Positions 1 to 9,713 of a stretch of 64,000 bases of DNA are shown here, in pieces; within the stretch, counting starts at the first letter, position 1; every line of letters starts with the position of its first letter. The stretch spans positions 3,286,001-3,350,000 of the forward strand of contig NZ_CP121463.1 in the NCBI RefSeq assembly GCF_029690065.1, in the 5' to 3' direction. The notes beneath the pieces were generated by a model. That model saw only the letters and a list, made by a program, of their open reading frames with translations. It was not told the DNA's origin and searched no databases. The translations under genes were made by a program, and so were the position numbers. The stretch comes from Arthrobacter sp. Y-9 (GTDB lineage: Bacteria > Actinomycetota > Actinomycetes > Actinomycetales > Micrococcaceae).

Positions 1-327
1 GCCGCCCTGGTTGAAGATGCCGCCGAAGAGGTCCTCGAAGCCGCCGGGTCCGGCGCCCTGTCCGCCGCTGCCCGGGGCGAAGCGTGCGCCGCTCCCCATG
101 GCGCGGATGGCGTCGTACTGCTGACGGTCCTCGGGGTTGGAGAGCACCGAGTTGGCCTCGGTGATGTCCTTGAACTTCTTCTCCGCTTCGGCGTCCCCGG
201 CGTTGGTGTCGGGGTGATACTTGCGGGCGAGCTTGCGGTACGCCTTCTTGATGTCGGCGTCGGACGCGTCCTTGGCGACACCAAGGATCTTGTAAAAGTC
301 CTTCTCAACCCAGTCCTGGCTTGCCAA
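1..327 (-). CDS. dnaJ: Chaperone DnaJ, N-terminal part (cut by window edge)
   Basis: Co-chaperone that stimulates the DnaK ATPase and delivers unfolded clients in the cytoplasm. The 109 visible residues hold a J domain with the HPD motif at residues 38-40 (KYHPDTN), followed by the start of the Gly/Phe-rich linker ([15 protein letters not shown]). The rest, including any zinc-finger region, lies beyond base 1. The start is TTG at 325-327, read on the minus strand, preceded by a purine-rich AGGAAAGG; no ATG in frame gives a complete J domain. It is the third gene of dnaK-grpE-dnaJ, 78 bases after grpE, with a hairpin in between. The residues before the domain ([13 protein letters not shown]) are typical of the actinobacterial DnaJ1 that sits in the dnaK operon. 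Confidence 0.93.
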   Translation of the reverse strand, partial: MASQDWVEKDFYKILGVAKDASDADIKKAYRKLARKYHPDTNAGDAEAEKKFKDITEANSVLSNPEDRQQYDAIRAMGSGARFAPGSGGQGAGPGGFEDLFGGIFNQGG

Positions 328-362
328 GGGCGTTTCCTTTCCTGTCTGAAAATCCAAAGGGG

Positions 363-392
363 GCGGTGCGGGCGCCGTGGCGCCCGCACCGC
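363..392 (-). terminator. Hairpin between grpE and dnaJ
   Basis: A near-perfect GC stem of about 13 pairs (GGTGCGGGCGCC at 365-376 against GGCGCCCGCACC at 379-390, extended by two pairs) lies between grpE and dnaJ. There is no U-run. It may be a partial terminator or RNA-processing site that lowers dnaJ relative to dnaK-grpE. Structure is seen; function is inferred. Confidence 0.5.
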
Positions 393-405
393 AGATGGTC
401 CCCGC

Positions 406-1050
406 TTACTGCGGGACCGCGACGATGACCTGCGCAGCCCGCAGGACGCGGGAGGAGGTGCGGTAGCCGGCCCGGAGGACCTGGCTGACCGTGTCCACCT
501 CGACCTCGCCGGGCTGCTGGATGAGGGCCTCGTGGATGGTGGGGTCGAATTCGACACCCGTCTCCTCGATGCGCTCCAGTCCGTAGGTCTTGAGCGTGTT
601 CTCCAGCTTGCCGGCGATCGCCGCGAACGGGCCGTCGGAGAGGTCCCCGTGGGCCCGTGCCGCGTCGATGTCGTCCATGACCGGCAGGATGGCGTTCAGC
701 ACGCCGATGACGGCCATCTCGCCCGCCACCGCCCGGTCACGTTCCACCCGCTTGCGGTAGTTGACGTACTCGGCCTGGAGGCGCAGCAGATCGTTGCGCA
801 GCTCCTCCGCCTCGGACGACGACGGGGTGTTCCCCGCATCGGCGCCCGCGGCGTTGAGGATCTCCTCGGCCTGGCTGAGTGCATCACCGTTCGCGTCGGT
901 GGCGCCGCCACCGGCTGGAGCTTCGGAGCCCTGGGGGGTCCGTGCCTGGCCGGTCTCCGGGTCGACCTTGCGGTTGTCCCGGATGACCGGCTCCTGGCGC
1001 TCGTCCCCGGTCCCGGAGCCGTGTTCTGCTTCGTTACCGTGGTGCGGCAT
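406..1050 (-). CDS. grpE: Nucleotide exchange factor GrpE
   Basis: Releases ADP from DnaK and so drives client release. The 214-residue protein has a long, acidic, low-complexity N-terminus (about residues 1-75) typical of actinobacterial GrpE. The coiled coil follows (EELRNDLLRLQAEYVNYRKRV is the family signature region), then the beta domain with IEETGVEFDPTIHEA and VLRAGY. It starts 2 bases after the dnaK stop, so it is very probably co-transcribed and translationally coupled. Second gene of the heat-shock operon. Confidence 0.95.
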   Translation of the reverse strand: MPHHGNEAEHGSGTGDERQEPVIRDNRKVDPETGQARTPQGSEAPAGGGATDANGDALSQAEEILNAAGADAGNTPSSSEAEELRNDLLRLQAEYVNYRKRVERDRAVAGEMAVIGVLNAILPVMDDIDAARAHGDLSDGPFAAIAGKLENTLKTYGLERIEETGVEFDPTIHEALIQQPGEVEVDTVSQVLRAGYRTSSRVLRAAQVIVAVPQ

Positions 1051-1052
1051 GG

Positions 1053-2975
<1,923 letters not shown>

Positions 2976-2977
<2 letters not shown>

Positions 2978-3003
2978 TCTACTCTTAAGCATTCTGGTGT
3001 CAA
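2976..3003 (-). promoter_or_regulatory. dnaK promoter (-35 TTGACA, -10 TAGAGT)
   Basis: On the minus strand TTGACA (2998-3003) and TAGAGT (2976-2981) are separated by 16 bases and lie about 75 bases before the dnaK ATG. The two HAIR repeats bracket this promoter, so bound HspR would block it. Confidence 0.7.
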
Positions 3004-3008
3004 GCAAA

Positions 3009-3029
3009 GTTGAGTCGCCTTCACTCAAG
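3009..3029. promoter_or_regulatory. HAIR operator 2 (HspR site)
   Basis: GTTGAGT-N7-ACTCAAG, second HspR-type inverted repeat, 52 bases (about five helical turns) from the first and just upstream of the -35 element. Paired HAIR sites are usual for actinobacterial dnaK promoters. Confidence 0.8.
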
Positions 3030-3068
3030 TTCGCCGTGAGCGAACATCCCTCGAGGCGCCTAGTGTCC

Positions 3069-3635
3069 TCAGGCGAGGCCGACGCTCTCGTCAGCGACGT
3101 CGTTGGAGGGGTCCGTGTCGCCCGGGACGTTGCTGATCAGCGCCACGACATGGGCCGCGTTCAGCGCGGTGGACGGGCCTGCCGTCAGGGACACGGTCGC
3201 CGGCGGGGCGCCCACGATGAGGGGCGCGACCGTCGTGGCGGTGAGCGTGAACACCTCGGTGCTGATGATCGTCTGCGGCACGGTCGAGGTGAGCTTCAGG
3301 CGGGGATCGACCACGACGCCGACCACCGGGATGGTGTTCTCCCGCACCAGGGTGACGTCCATGGTGAGCGTGAGGAGGACACCTGCCGGGATGTCCCCAC
3401 CGGAGGCCGGACCCGCCACCACTCCACCGCTGAGGCGGGTGCGGAGGCCGCCGTCGGTGAAGTCGGCCTCGGCCCATGCCGCGGCGTCGATGCCCGCTCC
3501 GCTCGCGGCCGCCTGCGGGGCAGCCACGGCCGCGGCGATCACGGGAATGCTCCAGGCAGCTCCCCGCACGACGGCGCGGCGCGGCGTGCTGCCGGCGGTG
3601 TGGTCTTCGGGCGAACGCCCCTGCTGGTCCATCAT
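3069..3635 (-). CDS. Putative Tat-exported protein of unknown function
   Basis: 188 residues from the ATG at 3635. The N-terminus carries a twin-arginine-like signal (TPRRAVVRGAAWSIPVIAAAVAAP, written in two parts: an RR pair, then a hydrophobic Ala/Val segment ending AQAAAS-like). The rest is a Thr/Val-rich beta-type domain without recognisable motifs (for example LLTLTMDVTLVRENTIPVV), compatible with an extracytoplasmic adhesin-like or repeat-type fold. A longer reading from 3734 is possible, but the MM at 3635 follows GGAAGGG. It stands alone between dnaK and an SDR gene. Function not recognised; export is inferred from the signal only. Confidence 0.6.
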   Translation of the reverse strand: MMDQQGRSPEDHTAGSTPRRAVVRGAAWSIPVIAAAVAAPQAAASGAGIDAAAWAEADFTDGGLRTRLSGGVVAGPASGGDIPAGVLLTLTMDVTLVRENTIPVVGVVVDPRLKLTSTVPQTIISTEVFTLTATTVAPLIVGAPPATVSLTAGPSTALNAAHVVALISNVPGDTDPSNDVADESVGLA

Positions 3636-3820
3636 GTGCTCATGCCCTTCCGAGGGGCCGGCCGGAGACCCGCCAGGACCCACCGGCACAGGGCCCCGCT
3701 CTGAAATTCCGGAGGCCACCGAAGCGGTGGCCAAAAGGTCAAAACTAGCATGACGATCGTTGGGGGGATGGGGCAGCCCGCTCTCCTCACACGTCCGGCC
3801 CGCGGCTCACGCCGTCCCCT

Positions 3821-3877
3821 GGTTCCGGCGCGCGAATTTCTTTCCGGTGCGGATATTGCGGCACCGGAAGGAAATCA
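3821..3877. repeat. Covarying hairpin repeat, copy 1
   Basis: 57-base element aligned without gaps to 4720-4776. Arms 3836-3850 and 3861-3875 form a 15-pair stem (one G-U) around the ten-base loop GGATATTGCG. Four stem pairs differ from copy 2 by compensated double changes, while the loop core GGATATTGC is identical. It lies directly downstream of the SDR stop codon and could act as its terminator, but it lacks a U-run. Similarity continues more weakly for about 12 bases upstream and 20 downstream. Confidence 0.7.
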
Positions 3878-3888
3878 GGGCACCCGAA

Positions 3889-4572
3889 TCACCACTCCAG
3901 GTCAGGCTCGCCGAGGGAACAGAACCGGGGACTCCGTCGATCCTCCTCCTCGACCAGGGCCAGGAGTTCCCGAGCCGCCACCGCGGGGGCCTTGTCCGCA
4001 CCGGTCCGGCCCATTCCCGTCATCAGCCGGCCGGGATGCACGGCCAGGACCCTGATCCCGGGAGACAGTTCCTGCGCCAGCGCAACGGTCAGCATGTTCT
4101 GCGCCGCCTTCGAGATCCGGTAGGCGTAGCTCGTGCCGAAACCGTCGAAGTCACCTCTGGCCTGGGCCGTCACCGAACCCAGGCGCGAACTCACGTTGAC
4201 GATCACGGGAGCCGGCGCCTTGCGCAGTGACGACAGCAGCGCCGCGACGAGCCGCATCGGACCCGCGACGGCGACGTCGAGACTCGCGAGCACGAGGTCC
4301 GGATCGGCGTGCTGGACACCGCCGCCGGGCGCGCCCTGCGCCGCGTTGTTGACGAGCAGATCGACCGGGCGCTCCCCGACGGCCGCCATCAGATCCTCGG
4401 GCACGTCGGCCCGCACATCGTGCTGGAGCACCGTCAGACCGGCCCGCGGTTCACGCCGTGCTCCCGGCGGACGCTCCAGACCGATCACCGACCAGCCGAC
4501 GTCGAGCAGTTCCTCCGCGATGGCCCGCCCGAGGCCCCGACCCGTCCCGGACACCACGGCGAGCCGGGTCAT
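3889..4572 (-). CDS. Short-chain dehydrogenase/reductase
   Basis: 227-residue Rossmann oxidoreductase using NAD(P)H. Motifs: SGTGRGLGRAIAEELL (a TGxxxGxG-type cofactor loop), LVNNAA near residue 75, the active-site Ser in VNVSSRLGS, and YAYRISKAAQNM (YxxxK). It ends soon after the active site, as many classical SDRs do. Substrate unknown. Monocistronic on the minus strand, flanked on both sides by the two copies of the hairpin repeat in the same orientation. Confidence 0.88.
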   Translation of the reverse strand: MTRLAVVSGTGRGLGRAIAEELLDVGWSVIGLERPPGARREPRAGLTVLQHDVRADVPEDLMAAVGERPVDLLVNNAAQGAPGGGVQHADPDLVLASLDVAVAGPMRLVAALLSSLRKAPAPVIVNVSSRLGSVTAQARGDFDGFGTSYAYRISKAAQNMLTVALAQELSPGIRVLAVHPGRLMTGMGRTGADKAPAVAARELLALVEEEDRRSPRFCSLGEPDLEW

Positions 4573-4719
4573 ACGGCCCCGCCGTTGAAGGTGAGGGCAC
4601 GGAGCCCTCTCTCGCGGAACCCTGGAGTGACGTCCTGCACCGTGATCATCTCGCCACGGAACCAGCCCGCGCTGAGCGGGTCAAGTCATGACCACCGTGC
4701 GCGCCATACGCCGACTTCC

Positions 4720-4776
4720 GGTTCCGGTGCGCGACTTCATTCCCGGCGGGGATATTGCCGCGCCGGGAATGAATCA
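4720..4776. repeat. Covarying hairpin repeat, copy 2
   Basis: 57-base partner of 3821-3877. Arms 4736-4748 and 4761-4773 pair over 13 bases, with two further pairs inside (GG..CC) around the same GATATTGC core. It lies between the divergent SDR and membrane-protein genes, about 65 bases before the start at 4841. Conserved peptide-like codons (DIAAP) are also visible in one frame, so coding conservation is an alternative explanation. Confidence 0.7.
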
Positions 4777-4840
4777 GAGCGCGGAATCCGACAGGACCAC
4801 TCCCTGCCTCACACGGCACGGCTCCCGCTACGGTGGTCCC

Positions 4841-5779
4841 ATGGAATCCCCTCTGGACGCGAGCGCCCTTACGGAACCGCTCGCGCCCTCGGAGGTTCCG
4901 GATCCGCCTCGCTCCGGGGCCGCACTGGTCGTCTTCCTGCTGGCCCTCGTCTTCCTGGGCGCCGGAGCAGGAGCGACCTGGTGGGCCTTCCCCCTGGACC
5001 CCGGCGGCGGTCGGCGGCTCGCGCTGACGCTGCTGGTCATCGCCCTGGCCATGGCGGGCGTGCGCCTCTGGATGGCCCTCGCTCTGCGCCGCAAAGCCCG
5101 CGAACGCGCCACCCTGCGGCATCGCCTGCAGCGATTCGCCGCGGCGAACCACCGGACCTTCCTGTTCGATCAGCCGGCCCCACGGCTGCCCGGGCTGCTC
5201 TTCGGACAAGGCACTCAACAGAGCACCACCGAGGCTCTGCGCTGGACCGCCCATCGGCCCGTGGAAGTGGGCAATTACCGATTCGTCGTCGGCCGGGGCC
5301 GGAACACCCGCATCTTCGACGGCGGCTACCTCGCGATCAGAACGGGCGGGCCGCTCCCGCCGCTCGTCCTCGAACCCGCGCGAGCGCGCGGCATCCTGCG
5401 GCGGCACCTGGTCCCGCCACCGTCGTCGTTCGGGGCGTCCACCGTGAGCAGCGCGGACGGCACGGCGTTCAAGCTGTGGGCGCCTGCGGAGCGCGCCGCG
5501 GAGGCCGCAGCTTTTCTCACCGGACCACGCCTGGACCTCCTGACGCGTCACGCGCGGGACCTCGAAGTCGCCGACGGAACCGTGCTCGCCTACTCTGCCG
5601 CACCCCTGCTGACCGCCGACCCGGGCCTCTGGGCCTGGATCGAGGAGGTCGTGGCCGCGCTACAGCCCGACGACATCGGCCAGCGTCCGCATCTGATGCG
5701 CGAAAAGCTCCTCCCGGGCGGGGAAGGTGTCCGGCCCGTACTGCCCGAACACCTCGAAGCTGACCGCCCCGAACACTGA
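4841..5779 (+). CDS. Membrane protein of unknown function, two N-terminal TM helices
   Basis: 312 residues. Two hydrophobic helices lie near residues 28-50 (GAALVVFLLALVFLGAGAGA) and 62-82. A soluble domain of about 220 residues follows, without known motifs. The start at 4841 is chosen because TACGGT lies exactly six bases before the ATG, a leaderless layout; longer readings would run into the upstream hairpin repeat. The last 120 bases overlap the 3' end of the convergent TetR gene, so the C-terminus is encoded antisense to another protein. Similar two-helix proteins are, as far as I recall, common hypothetical proteins in Arthrobacter. Function unknown. Confidence 0.72.
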   Translation: MESPLDASALTEPLAPSEVPDPPRSGAALVVFLLALVFLGAGAGATWWAFPLDPGGGRRLALTLLVIALAMAGVRLWMALALRRKARERATLRHRLQRFAAANHRTFLFDQPAPRLPGLLFGQGTQQSTTEALRWTAHRPVEVGNYRFVVGRGRNTRIFDGGYLAIRTGGPLPPLVLEPARARGILRRHLVPPPSSFGASTVSSADGTAFKLWAPAERAAEAAAFLTGPRLDLLTRHARDLEVADGTVLAYSAAPLLTADPGLWAWIEEVVAALQPDDIGQRPHLMREKLLPGGEGVRPVLPEHLEADRPEH

Positions 5780-6385
5780 CGTCCAGACCAGGACACCTCG
5801 GGCGAGCAGCTCATCCGGCAGTTCCAGCCCGAGTTCATCGCGCACCGCGGCGAGGTTGCCGGCCAGGGCGTCTGACACGACGCCGGCCTCCCCCGGATCC
5901 CGCAGCGCACCGGCGCGGTGGGCCGCGTCGAGGATCCCGACCAGCCGTAGGACCACCCGGGTCCCGGGCTCGATGGTCCGCTCCCCCGGCGCCTGGTACC
6001 CGGGCACCGGGCTGCCGAACAGCAGCGCGTAACAGGCGGGTTCCGCCACGGCCCAGCGGCGGACCGCCTGTGCGAGGGTCAGGAACCGCTCGCGGAAATC
6101 GTCGTCCGGCACCTGGTTCACGGCCGCGTCGACGGCGTCGCCCAGTTCGTTGTAGGCGTCGATCAGCAGGAGCGTCAGCAGTTCGTCCCGGCTCTCGACA
6201 TAGCGGTACACGGCCGAGGAGACGACGCCGAGGTCCCGCGCCACCGCCCTCAGGGACAGGGCCGCCGCCCCCTGTTCGGCGAGATGCTTCCGCCCAAGGC
6301 TCACGATGTCGGCGATCGTGCGGGCCCGGGCGCGCTCACGAGGCCCGGGGGTGCGGTCGGCGCGAGGGGCTGAGGTGTCCGGCAT
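5660..6385 (-). CDS. TetR/AcrR family transcriptional repressor
   Basis: 241 residues. The N-terminal helix-turn-helix (residues about 22-68: RTIADIVSLGRKHLAEQGAA, then LSLRAVARDLGVVSSAVYRY) is a clear TetR_N domain. The C-terminal ligand domain resembles the WHG/TetR_C_11 type (AEPACYALLFGSPVPGYQ). It is divergent from the epimerase gene at 6530. Two matching palindromes in the intergenic region are likely its operators, so it probably represses that gene and itself. The 3' end overlaps the convergent gene by 120 bases. Confidence 0.9.
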   Translation of the reverse strand: MPDTSAPRADRTPGPRERARARTIADIVSLGRKHLAEQGAAALSLRAVARDLGVVSSAVYRYVESRDELLTLLLIDAYNELGDAVDAAVNQVPDDDFRERFLTLAQAVRRWAVAEPACYALLFGSPVPGYQAPGERTIEPGTRVVLRLVGILDAAHRAGALRDPGEAGVVSDALAGNLAAVRDELGLELPDELLARGVLVWTSVFGAVSFEVFGQYGPDTFPAREELFAHQMRTLADVVGL

Positions 6386-6426
6386 GGACCCATGCTGTCC
6401 GATTCCGAGAGCAGCGTCAACTTTTG

Positions 6427-6439
6427 AGAGCAGTGCTCT
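6427..6439. promoter_or_regulatory. Putative TetR operator 1
   Basis: AGAGC-AGT-GCTCT, followed by TTGACT (6439-6444), a good -35 for the epimerase gene, with CATTCT at 6462-6467 as -10 after 17 bases. The palindrome abuts this -35. It is 41 bases from the tetR start. Confidence 0.65.
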
Positions 6440-6474
6440 TGACTTCCGTCCGGCAGGGCTTCATTCTGGATTCA

Positions 6475-6489
6475 GAGAGCGGTGCTCTC
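6475..6489. promoter_or_regulatory. Putative TetR operator 2
   Basis: GAGAGC-GGT-GCTCTC, a perfect inverted repeat that shares AGAGCRGTGCTCT with operator 1. The centres are 49 bases apart. It lies just downstream of the predicted transcription start of the epimerase gene. Confidence 0.65.
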
Positions 6490-6529
6490 GCTTTCACATC
6501 CACCTTCACTTCCGCCCCAGGAGAACACC

Positions 6530-7474
6530 ATGTCCCAGAACCCCAGCACCTACCTCGTCATCGGCGCCGGCCCCATCGGCTGGACGGTCGCGTCCCAGCT
6601 CGCCGAGCAGGGCGAACGGGTCCGCCTGCTCACCCGTTCCGGCTCCGGCCCGGACCACCCGCTCATCGACCGCGTGCGGGGCGACGCCGGAGACCCGGCA
6701 TCCCTCGCGCGGGAACTCGACGGCGTGCGGGCCGTCTTCCACTGCATGCACAGCAGCGCCTACACGGAGCAGGCCTGGCGCGCCGAACTGCCGCAGGCCG
6801 AGCGCGCGGTGCTGGATGCCGCCGCGGAGGCGGGGGCCGTCGTCGTGTTCCCCGAAAGCCTGTACTCATACAGCGAGCCGGACCGCGTCATGCGCGAGGA
6901 CAGCCCGCGCAAGGCCCGCGGCGGCAAGCGCGGGGTGCGCACCGAGCTGCTCGCGGCCCGGGCGGCCCACCCCGCGCACACCGTGAGCATCGTGGCGAGC
7001 GACTACTTCGGTCCGCAGGCGCTGAACGCCCACGCCGGCGAGCGCATGGTCCCGCTCGTGCTGGCGGCGAAGACGGTGCGCGTCGTGGGGTCGGCCGACC
7101 AGCCGCACTCCTTCACCTACGTGCCCGACTACGCGGCCGCCATGATCGCCGCCGCCCGCGACGAATCCCTCTGGGACCGCGTGCTGCACGCTCCGACGGG
7201 GCCAGCGCTGACGCAGCGCGAGATGGCGGAAGCCTTCGCGACGGCGGCCGGCGTCCCCTCCGCGAAGGTCGCAGTGCTGCCCCGCCGGCTCATGAAGGGG
7301 CTGGGCCTGGTGATGCCGTCCATCCGGGAGCTGAACGAGCTGGAGTATCAGTTCACGGCGCCGTTCGTGATGGATTCGAGCACGAGCGAGGCATTGCTCG
7401 GGTTCGGGTCGACCCCGCTGGACGAAGCCGCCCGGGCGACCGTGGCCTGGTGGCGGGAGCGCGCGACGGCGTGA
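6530..7474 (+). CDS. NAD(P)-dependent epimerase/reductase-like protein
   Basis: 314-residue Rossmann protein of the extended SDR/NmrA-like type. The N-terminus has the dinucleotide motif VIGAGPIGWTVASQL. A modified active-site region follows (VVVFPESLYSYS), with a later substrate domain containing HSFTYVPDYAAAM. The ATG at 6530 is preceded by CAGGAG. Divergent from a TetR repressor with twin operators, which implies inducible expression. Substrate not deducible. Confidence 0.82.
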   Translation: MSQNPSTYLVIGAGPIGWTVASQLAEQGERVRLLTRSGSGPDHPLIDRVRGDAGDPASLARELDGVRAVFHCMHSSAYTEQAWRAELPQAERAVLDAAAEAGAVVVFPESLYSYSEPDRVMREDSPRKARGGKRGVRTELLAARAAHPAHTVSIVASDYFGPQALNAHAGERMVPLVLAAKTVRVVGSADQPHSFTYVPDYAAAMIAAARDESLWDRVLHAPTGPALTQREMAEAFATAAGVPSAKVAVLPRRLMKGLGLVMPSIRELNELEYQFTAPFVMDSSTSEALLGFGSTPLDEAARATVAWWRERATA

Positions 7475-7585
7475 GGCGGGGCCGTGTTCGCCGCGACCGC
7501 ACGGGTTCAGCCCCGAGCATGAACGTGACCGCACGGACTCGCTCCCTCCCGCCGGCGCGGACCCCGTCTGCGGTACGTTGTGTCC

Positions 7586-8113
7586 ATGATCGCCGACAGC
7601 GCCGCACTCGATGCGGGAATCCTTTTCCTGCGCCTCGTCGTGGGAATCACGATGGCCGCCCACGGTTTCCAGAAGTTCTTCGGCAAGGGCGGAATCGGGC
7701 AGGTCGCCGCCTGGTTCGACAGCATCGGCATGAAACCGGGCAGGTTCAACGCGATCATGGCCGGGTCGACCGAGACGGCGGCCGGGATCGCGCTCGCCCT
7801 CGGGCTCTTCACCCCGCTCGCCGGGGCTGCTTACGTCGCTCTGATGGTCGTCGCGTTCTGGACGGTCCACCGGCACGGGTTCTTCGCGACCAAGGGCGGA
7901 TGGGAGTACAACCTGGTCCTCGGCGCGACGGCGGTGACCGTGGCGACGCTCGGCGCCGGGCGGCTCAGCGTGGACCACGTGTTCACCGGCACCGGGATCG
8001 CCGGCCTCCTCTGCGGCTGGGCGGGACTGCTCATCGCGGTCTTCCTCGGAGTCGTCGGCGCGGTGGGCCAGCTCGCGATCTTCTACCGCCCTCCGGCGCC
8101 CAAAGATCGATGA
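7586..8113 (+). CDS. DoxX family membrane protein
   Basis: 175 residues, four hydrophobic helices. The N-terminal DoxX signature is AGILFLRLVVGITMAAHGFQKFFGKGG (cited here by its parts RLVVGITMAAHG and QKFFGKGG). DoxX proteins are quinone-linked or redox-associated inner-membrane proteins. The ATG at 7586 is six bases after TACGTT, matching the leaderless pattern seen elsewhere in the window; GTG at 7580 is the alternative. The stop overlaps the next start (ATGA), so the two genes are coupled. Confidence 0.88.
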   Translation: MIADSAALDAGILFLRLVVGITMAAHGFQKFFGKGGIGQVAAWFDSIGMKPGRFNAIMAGSTETAAGIALALGLFTPLAGAAYVALMVVAFWTVHRHGFFATKGGWEYNLVLGATAVTVATLGAGRLSVDHVFTGTGIAGLLCGWAGLLIAVFLGVVGAVGQLAIFYRPPAPKDR

Positions 8114-8412
8114 TGAGTGATCGCCGACGTCGTGCCGACCAGGCGTCCTCGCCTTCTGGGGCAGCGGCGGGCCTAAACGGTCTGCAGCGGATCGAGAGCG
8201 ATCCCCTGAGGTGGACACTTTACAGCGACGGCGCCAGCTTCGTGCTGACAATGGCGAGCGACCGGGGAACCGTTCGCGTCAGCCTCACAGCAGCGGAAAT
8301 CAAGGGTTACCGATCCGAGGGAGCGTCCTACATCGCCGGCCTCGCGGCCCGCTTCACCCACCACCCCGAGGCCCTGAGGGCGAGCGCCTCCAGCAGAACC
8401 GACCGCGGCTGA
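8110..8412 (+). CDS. Small protein of unknown function coupled to DoxX
   Basis: 100 residues starting ATGATG at 8110, overlapping the DoxX stop by four bases. A basic N-terminus (MMSDRRRR) precedes a compact domain with alternating hydrophobic residues (LRWTLYSDGASFVLTMASD, then GTVRVSLTAAEIKGYR), like a small beta-rich fold. No family recognised. The overlap and codon pattern support a real gene. Confidence 0.6.
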   Translation: MMSDRRRRADQASSPSGAAAGLNGLQRIESDPLRWTLYSDGASFVLTMASDRGTVRVSLTAAEIKGYRSEGASYIAGLAARFTHHPEALRASASSRTDRG

Positions 8413-8443
8413 ACCGGAGAACTGAACCGCACTCGGAACGCGT

Positions 8444-9565
8444 TCAGTCCAGCGGCTCGCGTTCGGTCTGCCCGCTGGAAGCGTGGGTGGCTTCGACGAT
8501 CGCCGCGACGACGTCGGAGGCGCGTCCGCTCTCATAGGCTTCGCGCTGCAGACGCTCCCCCGAGCCGCGCTCCAGGATCCGCGCGATCCCGGCGCGGACG
8601 AGCGGCAGGTCGCCGGCGCCGTCGAGCGCCACGTCGAGGTGATCCGTGAAGTCCTCGACGACGGCGGCCGCGGGGCGAGGATCGCCGGTGGCCGGGTCGA
8701 GCAGTTCTCCCCGCAGCCCGAAGCGGCTCGCCTGCCAATCGGCCAGCCGCAGCGTGTCCGTCGGGACGGCCGGAGCGGGGATGCCCGCCCGCCACTCCGC
8801 GGCTGCCGTCTCGACCAGTGCCCGCACGGCTGCGGCGAGCACCACGGCGTCGTCGGCCCGGAGGCAGATGTCGGCGATCCGCACCTCCACGGTGGGCTGG
8901 TGCCGGCAGAGCCGTGCGTCGAAGTACACCATGCCCTCGTCCAGCAGCACGCCGGTGCGGATCAGCCGCGCGATGGTCGCGTCGTATCCGGCCGCGGTGC
9001 CGAAAAGCTCTGCGGGCCCCGCCGACGGCCAGCGGCTCCAGATCTGGGTGCGGTAGCTGGCGAAGCCCGTGTCCTCGCCGTTCCAGAAGGGCGAGTTGGC
9101 GCTGAGGGCGAGGAGCACCGGGAGCCAGGGTCTGATCCGGTCCAGGACCGCGACACCCTCGTCCCGTGAATCCACGGAGACGTGGACGTGCAATCCGCAG
9201 GTGATCTGTTCCCGGGCGACCATGCCGAAGCGCCGGGACATGGCGGAGTACCGCTGGTCGCCTTCCGTCTGCGTCGTATGCATCAGCGGCGGGGTTCCCG
9301 AGGCGGCGATCCGTGCGCCGACGGTGCGGGCCGCAGCGTCGGCCAGCGAACGGCCGGCCACGATCTCGGCCCGCAGCTCCTCCGCCGTCTCGCACGGCCT
9401 GGTGTTGACCTCGATCTGCTCCTGCTTGAATTCCGTCGTGAGACCCGGCCCGGGCAACGAACCGGAGCGCGTCGCGGCGTCGAGAACGGCGCGGGCGAGA
9501 GGCAGCGGCCACCCGCTGTCCGCCGAGACGATCAGCAGTTCCTCTTCGACTCCGAACGTGCGCAT
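8444..9565 (-). CDS. YbdK-type carboxylate-amine ligase (GCS2 family)
   Basis: 373 residues, the usual length for this family of ATP-dependent glutamate-cysteine ligase-like enzymes. The start MRTFGVEEELLIV and the segments TEFKQEQIEVNTRPC, ITCGLHVHVSVDS, LALSANSPFWNGEDTGFASYR and PTVEVRIADICL are all signature regions. It joins an amino acid carboxylate to an amine; the physiological substrate in actinobacteria is generally unknown. The ATG at 9565 follows GGAGG. Stands alone on the minus strand. Confidence 0.92.
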   Translation of the reverse strand: MRTFGVEEELLIVSADSGWPLPLARAVLDAATRSGSLPGPGLTTEFKQEQIEVNTRPCETAEELRAEIVAGRSLADAAARTVGARIAASGTPPLMHTTQTEGDQRYSAMSRRFGMVAREQITCGLHVHVSVDSRDEGVAVLDRIRPWLPVLLALSANSPFWNGEDTGFASYRTQIWSRWPSAGPAELFGTAAGYDATIARLIRTGVLLDEGMVYFDARLCRHQPTVEVRIADICLRADDAVVLAAAVRALVETAAAEWRAGIPAPAVPTDTLRLADWQASRFGLRGELLDPATGDPRPAAAVVEDFTDHLDVALDGAGDLPLVRAGIARILERGSGERLQREAYESGRASDVVAAIVEATHASSGQTEREPLD

Positions 9566-9713
9566 CCGCGCCTCCGCTCACCTGGCCCGAGAGGTCCGAT
9601 CCGTCCGGGCGCCATGCCGTGATCCCCCTTGAATCATCCCACCGTGACCGGCACGGAGCGAAGATGGGTCTATGGGCGGGCGCCTCCTGGGCACCGGGCC
9701 GTGGAGCGTCCGT

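Noticed and set aside
3750-4055. Small protein encoded over hairpin copy 1
   Set aside because: No ribosome site, and it runs antisense into the SDR gene. The resemblance to the frame over copy 2 is explained by the repeat itself.
6070-8412. 780-codon reading frame across several genes
   Set aside because: Only its last 100 codons, from the ATG at 8110, look like a gene. The rest is the shadow of tetR, epimerase and DoxX.
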